Source of the DNA: Marsupella aquatica
Taxonomy: Eukaryota > Marchantiophyta
DNA: 64,000 nt
Reading direction: 5' to 3'
NCBI GenBank assembly: GCA_973895155.1
Contig: OZ316894.1
Span: 20,584,001 to 20,648,000, forward strand
Shown: one piece after another, positions 57,601 to 64,000 of the stretch
Layout of the letters: each line of letters opens with the position of its first letter
Position numbering within the stretch: the stretch's first letter is position 1
Translations under genes and position numbers: made by a program
The notes under the pieces: model-generated
What the model saw: only the letters and a program-made list of their open reading frames with translations
Databases searched by the model: none
What the model was told of the DNA's origin: nothing

Positions 57601-57979
57601 TTTTAATGTTTTTTAATAAATTTTTAAGGGACATCTGTGAAACCCCACAGAAAGGGAAGAGTCAGCCACATTGGTACTCTACTTTCCTTCAGCAACAGCA
57701 ACCACAGGAATGGGGAAGTTTGAATACCACTGACCCTATGGATTGCGTAGGTCCCACAATGAATACGCTTGCCAGACAATTTGTTTGTCTTCAGTGGTGG
57801 CAAACACCAACAGGCAAGAGTCAACAGCTCAAAATATAGCAATCGGTTCACTTATTCAAGTGGGGGTTCAAGAAATAGTGAAAGATTGAAGTGGGAACTT
57901 GGACTTTTTGTCAAAGCACGCACATCCTCTACCGTGATATATGTGATTGAAGACGTTTGATGTTCTGACGAGTGAGGAC

Positions 57980-60900
57980 ATGGATGACCATAGTGTGACC
58001 CTGAAAGTAAAATGTGAGTGCAAGTATAGGTGTTCACGAACTAGTGCAGGCTTTGATTTTGTCAGTAAGAGGACGCGAGGTCATCACGCAATCAAGGATA
58101 AAAAAGGAATTCTAATTGATGCTCGACTTCTTCCGTGCAATCCTATTGCACCAACACCTTCAACACATAGGCCAAGCTATGCCGAAGAGAGGGCGCCCCC
58201 GTCTGATGCCTCCCAAAATTTGCCTCATGACTTCTCCAAGTTGTCAAGGACGCACAGATGGAGAATACAAAGCACGCTCCTTCAGAGAGCATTGTTGGGG
58301 ATAACTACTGGACCTGATAGGGATTCAAACTATATTCCTCATGTGGTTACTGAATCACAAGAATGGTTTGAAGCAACTTGCCCTCCAACGCCGAATACCC
58401 ATGTAGACGCTGACAATTCAACGATTGTACTTGATGAAATTCCTCTGACTTTAAATGAGGCTATTTACAGGGAGACGTGGAGAATGCAATCGATGTTGGA
58501 TTTTGCAAAGGTTTCTATAAACTTGCAGGACCAAATATTGAGAGCTTTGTTTCAACAGGTGGATGCAAGTGCCGTTGTAGATTACCGAGGTATGCCACTT
58601 GGGTCGTTGTTGAGGCACGCCAAAACAGATTGGGATGGCGGACCCCTGGGAATACCTTCCCTTGGGACCTTCAGTGGGCTGGCATCTGCATACGAGGTGA
58701 TGGGTGCTCTGCAACCAGAGACATGGCGTTTGTGTATTGGCCAGGACAACAATTTTCACGAACCAAAGGCGTATGGCCCAAGCACTCAAGACAACCAGTT
58801 ACCTATAGGAGCAAACAACCCGTCTTGCATAGCGTGCACCGAATGCATGACTAGAAAAGTAAAGTGCAGAGATTGTGAATTTTGCAATGACCGCTGTGAT
58901 GTCCCTAACTGTCAACTTCAACGTAAACATATGATAAAGTTTTACTACCTCCCGATTGGGCCATTGATTAGGCACTTGTGCAAATCAAGAAGCATATGTC
59001 ATGAAATTCTGATGCTGTGGCGGGAGCAAGGACGCTGGTTATTGCCTAGTAGTGTGCATCATGATGATGTTATCAAAGAATGGTGGGATGGCACGAAAGC
59101 AAAAGAAAATGCATTCTTCTGGGATCCGTCCTCCACATATGAGTTACCCGTGGTGTGCCCAAATTGTTGGAAAGGCCACGCGACGTACCCAGAGAGATCA
59201 GAGGTCCTGGCAAAGGGTTTGAAGGCAGTGGAGGACGACCACATCTATGATTTCCTTTGTACTTGCGGGAAACCAATCAAGATTCGACCCACATATTTGA
59301 AGGTGAGTGTTTATTTAATTTCTTGCAGTGCCTTGTCATCACATTTATGCAATCAATAAATCCGGCAAATGCTGACGATACCCTTTCTCCTGTTGTGGAG
59401 TCCATCAGGGTGACCCTCGCAACATTGGACTAATGGCACACTGGGATGGTTTCCAGTCGGCGTCTTCAGTGATGCGAAGTACATGGACAGTGGAGGTAAG
59501 TATTCTCAATACGGGTAGCCAATCCGACATTAGGCGTCCTGTACCAATTCTATTCATACCAAATAGCGCCACGGAAAAGATCACAAAGATTAAACTCCAT
59601 GTTTTAGAGGCATTCATGGAGCCTGTCTATCGAGATCTCCAGATGTTGGCGACTACCGGATTCCCGCTCCATTTCTTGTATGCACCCGAGCTTATTCATC
59701 CCCTCATCACGTCTGCAGACATGGTATGCAAGGTAAGACTAATGGTGTTCACAGGTGACCACCCAGCCCAATGCAAATTTGGAGGGTGGTGTCAAAGGGG
59801 GAAAGCACCATGATGGAGATGCCAAGTGCAAGGCACTTGGAAGAAAGCTTCAAACACGACTGGCAGAGGGCCAAAAGGAATTATTGTCTATGGTAACAAT
59901 CACTTTTTGCATTGCCATCCTCCTGCCAAACGTGATTTGAAAGCCACACGAGCTGCTGCCGAGAGGTACCCTCTCTATGATACTGAAGTTACAAGGTTAC
60001 GCATATCCCAGGAGCATGGAATCAACCAATTGTCCAAGGCTTGGAGGTTATCAGATACGTTTGGTTTCTGTTTGATTTCAGATCTAGTATACGATGTCAT
60101 GCACGTCCTCGCATTGAATGTCTTCAAGACTTACGTAACAAACTTGATAAAAAGTTTGACACCTTTGCAAATGACAGTCCTGGAAGAAGCTTTAGCGGAG
60201 GTGACTGCTAGGAAGCCCAAAGGACTAGATGGTAGATGGCCCAAAGATCCACGGGATAGGCTAGGCTACTTCAAGGCGGAGGAGTACACTCGCTTTGTTA
60301 TCTATTGCCTACCACACATTCTATATAGTTTAGGATTTGGTCTTGACACTCCCCTAGGTTCTATTGGTATGCTTCTGTTTGAGATTGGAAGATTGTTTTA
60401 CATACATAGTAGAGAAGGTGGATGGCGGAATTCAACGTTAGAGACAGCGCGGAGTCTACTAGCATCATGGCGTGTGAGGAGCATTTTGGAGTGAATGGCT
60501 CAGTCCTTGAGCATGTTGCAGGTTCGTTCCTTGAATGTTTTCACACCAATCCATTCAACACATTTTGACAGATGTCAGTGTTGTTGACGCCCCCATGTGT
60601 GGTTCATGAACCGGCAGATTTTGTTGATTCTATCATTTTGTTGACGCTATCAATAGTGATTGGCATTCCAGGCAGCGGGGAGTTGCTCGATGACATAAAA
60701 CGGCATGGCCCACACTGGGTCTATTGGTGCTATCCGTTTGAACGCATGGTCGCTGGATATGGGGGGGACGGCAATGAACAAGAAGGAAATGGAGCTCACT
60801 TTCACTTCACATCATGTAAGGCAGTTTTTTTACGAAAACATGCTTGTCAATCTGGAACGATGATGATGGCTTCCTGCCACATCATCGAGCATTGTTGGAA

Positions 60901-62034
60901 GCACATTGACATCTTCGGCCAACAAGAGCAGACAACTTGGAACATGTTAGCAAAGACAACCGAGATTTGTCATGCCCAGAGTGGCATGCAAACTGTATTG
61001 TGGTAGTATCATCACAAGAACAAGCTCTATCACTTTGGAGGAGCCTGAATATGTTGACTGTAGATTCTTACTGCAGACGTTCAATACTGTGTAGAGGAAT
61101 AGGAGTGGGGATGGTAGGCAGAAGAGTTAGGAAGCGTGTCATGGCAAATGACGCCAGAAATTTTGTGAAATGGCATTGGGGCGTGCTGGGAGTGTCAACT
61201 TCTCTATTTTGATCTGTAATGGAATTTAAAGCCACACCTATTAAATCAGTTGTTTTAAGAGACACTCTTTTCAGGATTGGGGACCATGTCATAGTGTTGA
61301 CTGACGATGACACCAGGACTGCAGAGTTCAGTTGGAACTGGAGGGCAGTCATAGTCGACTTCTTTGTCCACGACTTTATGGGCCACCAAGAGTTGTTTTT
61401 TGAGGCAAAGTGGTTTCATATACAACGATCTCAAAATAATGACATCATAACAGACCAACTCTCAGGTTTACCACTACTGGATGCCACAGCAGAGCACTAT
61501 GGTGATATGAGTTTCCGACCTGTATCACGCTTGTTACATAAGTTCATACCCATTTATCGTCAAGCTGGCAGAAGTTCATCTGAAATTGTATGTATGGAAC
61601 TTCAAGATAGGAGCCACAGGAAGCAGCTGGAAACATTCTGCCTTCACACTTGTCCGAGTCACCCAGAAGTAGACGATGTAGTGGAAGTTCGTACAGATGG
61701 AGAGTACAAAGTTGCTTGTATAAGGAGTGTAAAACCAGCAGAAGTCGAAGCGGAGGCAGACGTCTATGTTGACAGGGGACACGACCCTCCTAGAAGGCAT
61801 CATTACAACACGGAACCAGTGGAAGATGACGATCGCCAAGAACAAGTCCTTGCAACTAGTAGCAGGAGTTCCAACACCGTCCAAGTTAGTTGGGTGAATA
61901 GACGCATCCGGGACGGGTGTCAGGTGTGGGAGGCATCTGTCAGCATTAATGCTGACGTTTTGGTTGTAGACGTTGAAGGGCTAGTAACAGGGTTGGAAGT
62001 AGTGAAGCGGAGCAGAGGGGGTTATCCTCTCTAG
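57980..62034 (+). pseudogene. En/Spm (CACTA) TNP2-like transposase, decayed
   Basis: ATG 57,980. Exon 1 to 59,302 has a Cys/His-rich N-terminus and a Cys-rich module (CIACTECMTRKVKCRDCEFC). Donor GTGAGT at 59,303 and acceptor ending 59,408 join in phase 0 to the transposase core: HWDGFQ, PVPILFIP, GDHPAQCKFGG, YGNNHFLH, ISQEHGINQLSKAWRL and SDLVYDVMHVLALNVFK, hallmark TNP2 wording. YFKAEEYTRFVIYCLPHI and HGPHWVYWCYPFERMVAGYG belong to the DUF4218-type part. Lesions: TGA at 59,811-59,813 where a Cys is expected (next residues WRC), a 1-bp deletion near 60,470, and frame changes after 60,770. ORF 61,219-62,034 resembles the BAH-like C-terminal region of such proteins (IGDHVIVLTDDD...). No terminal CACTA repeats were identified. 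Confidence 0.75.
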
Positions 62035-62970
62035 TGGTCGAACTGAACATAAGTTACTCTTTCTATTTGAAAAGAGCCGGCCGCTGCTCTACTACAATTA
62101 CCATCCTCTGTACTTGATTTTGTCATAGTAAGGAATGCCACCCGCCATTCTTGGGCTGACGTTTTTAAGCATGGACTGTTGTGTTGCCAAATTCATTTGG
62201 TGATGTCGTGCGGATTGTTGGGGATGAATGTTTGCCACAGTTCTCCACAAATATAGTAGGTCATTTGTGTCATAAGTTTCCGAAAGTAACTTACAAAGGG
62301 AAGAGCATGACCTGCTCAGCTTGAGTACAATATTTTTTGGAATGTGGATCATTTCAAAAATGGGCGGCGCAGATGATATTGGACAACGTCCAAATTTAGT
62401 TCCAGTCTTGGAGTCTCTGTTTGTCGCCACTTGAGGACTGCACCTTTTGTGTTGTGGCCCTATTGTTTTTTATTTTGGTACTTGTTTAGAAAGAACATCT
62501 ATCGAGGGAGTTTCCAATGGCGCCTGGGAGGGGTGCAATTGGATGAGTGACAAAGTACAAGCCACCAAAGGATTTGAAGATTTACGACGGTGGTAAGCGC
62601 AACAACATCATTGTTCATGTTATGTGGAATTTCTAATTGTAAATCGCCAATCTAAATCGTTGACGGATTTTGCAGAGATGAAGGCACATTTGCATTATGT
62701 CACAGCAGACTGGATACGGGCAACGCTGGCTACGACAGATACGGGGCTTCTGGCTGTAATGGGACTGTTGACTTCGTTTTCATTGAATTACGAGGGTTAC
62801 AATGTACATTGACCAAATTTCCAACGCCTTGCCTAACTTTTGAACTTTCATAGGTCACTTTTCCAACGAGTTGCTTAACTTTTGAGCTTTCATAGGTCAC
62901 TTTTAAGTGTATGTTAGGTTTGTTACTATAAGTAAATGTTATTGCATTCTGTTCTTCATTTGTTGAGCAG

Positions 62971-63666
62971 ATGGAGTTCCTTCGTTACTTCCTGCAATAT
63001 TTTGATCCAGAGACACAGGAGATATGCGAAGGCGAGAACGTCGTGCGAATTGGACCTACTGTCATTTGAGAAGCAATGTGCTTTGCAACTACTAGAGAGG
63101 AAAACAGAGCGAAACGACGATTGTGTGATACTGATGATTTGTTTTCAAAGGGCAAACAATCTGGGAATGGGTATAGAATTCAGCTTTGTGTGCATGAAGA
63201 CTGGAAGCCTATCATGCGTGTGGTGAATAGATTGTTTCTTGGTTCGACAAAACCCGAGACTGTGAACGGAGAGGTTGCGTACTACTACAAAGCATTCACG
63301 AAAGGCTTGGGGAAGCCGCCATGGGCGAATTTGGTGGAGGATCTGCTCACAAAAGCAGTGAAGGGTATGCAAACCCATATGAAGAGCTTGGATATAGGGA
63401 TGACTACAAGTCGTCCATATGGATTTTACGGAAGTACAGCCGTTTGCCATGTGGTGAGGTATTTGATCCTTAAAGGTAGATTGATGAAGAAATTCAGATG
63501 TTCTCCTGAGCTGATCACGAGTGATGATCTTGTCAGATTGGGGCCTGGTTCCGATTCTGTGGTACACTCGTCACAGCGCACAAAACCAGCTAACCCTAAC
63601 AAAAAGCGGGGTTTGGAAATTGGGAGAAGAAAAATCAAACTGTACGAGGCAGACAAGAATATGTAA
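62971..63666 (+). pseudogene. Unknown ORF with one in-frame TGA
   Basis: ATG 62,971, right after an acceptor-like TTGAGCAG, begins a frame interrupted only by TGA at 63,067-63,069 and then open to 63,666 (231 sense codons plus the stop). Protein features: an acidic start (YFDPETQEICEGENVV), a central region with DWKPIMRVVNRLF and a Lys/Arg-rich end with an NLS-like NKKRG. No family recognised. It lies 0.9 kb downstream of the TNP2-like gene on the same strand, so it may be a second protein of the same transposon; this is inference. If 63,076 is the true start the TGA is irrelevant. Confidence 0.4.
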
Positions 63667-64000
63667 ACGCCAATGCTGCAGTAAGACCAAGTAGAAAGCG
63701 TCTCCAAGAGTCACCAACAAACATTGGGAGCTCATGTTCAGTTCGGAGGAAGATAGGTCAAACTAGTGATGATGTGGTATGGGTGTCCCTGCAATTTTTT
63801 CTGGAAACTTGTTTATTTTTAGCATATCACAAGATTTACTTACACTTTAGACACCTTCCGGCCAACATTTACTTGTTCTGGACACTTATAGAAATATTTG
63901 ACATCTCCGGCTTTCCTGACGATTCCTAGTGTACTTTGCCCGACGCTGTGACCAGCGCCCGTTTCTTTTACTCAAGACGCTGCGGAAGCGTCCAACCTCC
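63667..64000. other. Right end of window
   Basis: No ORF of note. A frame continuing the preceding basic tail is not evident. Confidence 0.3.

Noticed and set aside
59462-59520. Possible intron donor GTAAGT within the TNP2 core
   Set aside because: The frame reads through with the expected family sequence (ILNTG...PVPILFIP), so splicing there would remove conserved sequence.
62098-62430. 110-codon minus-strand ORF
   Set aside because: Protein-like in part, but antisense between two plus-strand transposon ORFs and without a recognisable family; not strong enough to list.

Overview
This is nuclear DNA of a land plant. Evidence: interstitial TTTAGGG-type telomere repeats (near 10.4, 12.65 and 13.02 kb), two plant-type Ty1/Copia elements with an initiator-Met tRNA primer site, AT-rich intergenic DNA, and introns with GT/AG borders. 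The mix of a DUF7869-type gene, an En/Spm (TNP2) type transposase and few ordinary host genes suggests a non-seed plant such as a bryophyte, but that is an inference of low confidence. No rRNA, no CRISPR array and no convincing functional tRNA gene was seen.

Layout. 0-2.7 kb: a minus-strand gene in three open blocks, running off the left edge, with an NLS-like start and a GGQH motif. 2.9-15.2 kb: gene-poor DNA with short tandem repeats, telomere-like relics and clusters of a palindromic motif RAACCATGGTTY that recurs in the neighbouring introns. 15.5-25.75 kb: a plus-strand DUF7869-family gene, broken by stops and frameshifts and split by a Copia element at 18,525-25,016 with AGAAA target duplications. 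26.4-36.6 kb: a divergent direct duplication (about 26.9-28.1 and 33.65-34.9 kb) flanking a small secreted-protein gene, a MITE-like inverted repeat, a tRNA-derived SINE and a solo LTR; then a minus-strand TE-type coiled-coil ORF. 37.4-40.85 kb: a minus-strand multi-exon gene with a SAM-like domain. 41.1-41.45 kb: strong inverted repeats. 42,199-48,692: a second, very young Copia copy on the minus strand (TTGAA duplications). 49-57.6 kb: mostly non-coding, one small ORF at 52.06 kb. 57.98-62.03 kb: a decayed TNP2-like transposase. 62.97-63.67 kb: an unknown ORF with an in-frame TGA.

Most coding matter here is mobile-element derived. The items most worth a second look are: (1) the clustered palindromic motif tied to the promoters and introns of the two left-hand genes; (2) the Copia family, in which both copies share an in-frame UGA between gag and pol and a protease active-site triplet DCA instead of D-S/T-G, although one copy inserted very recently; (3) the SAM-domain gene with hairpins upstream and a 40-bp element shared with a site 10 kb away. 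Coordinates of exons and repeats were read by eye.
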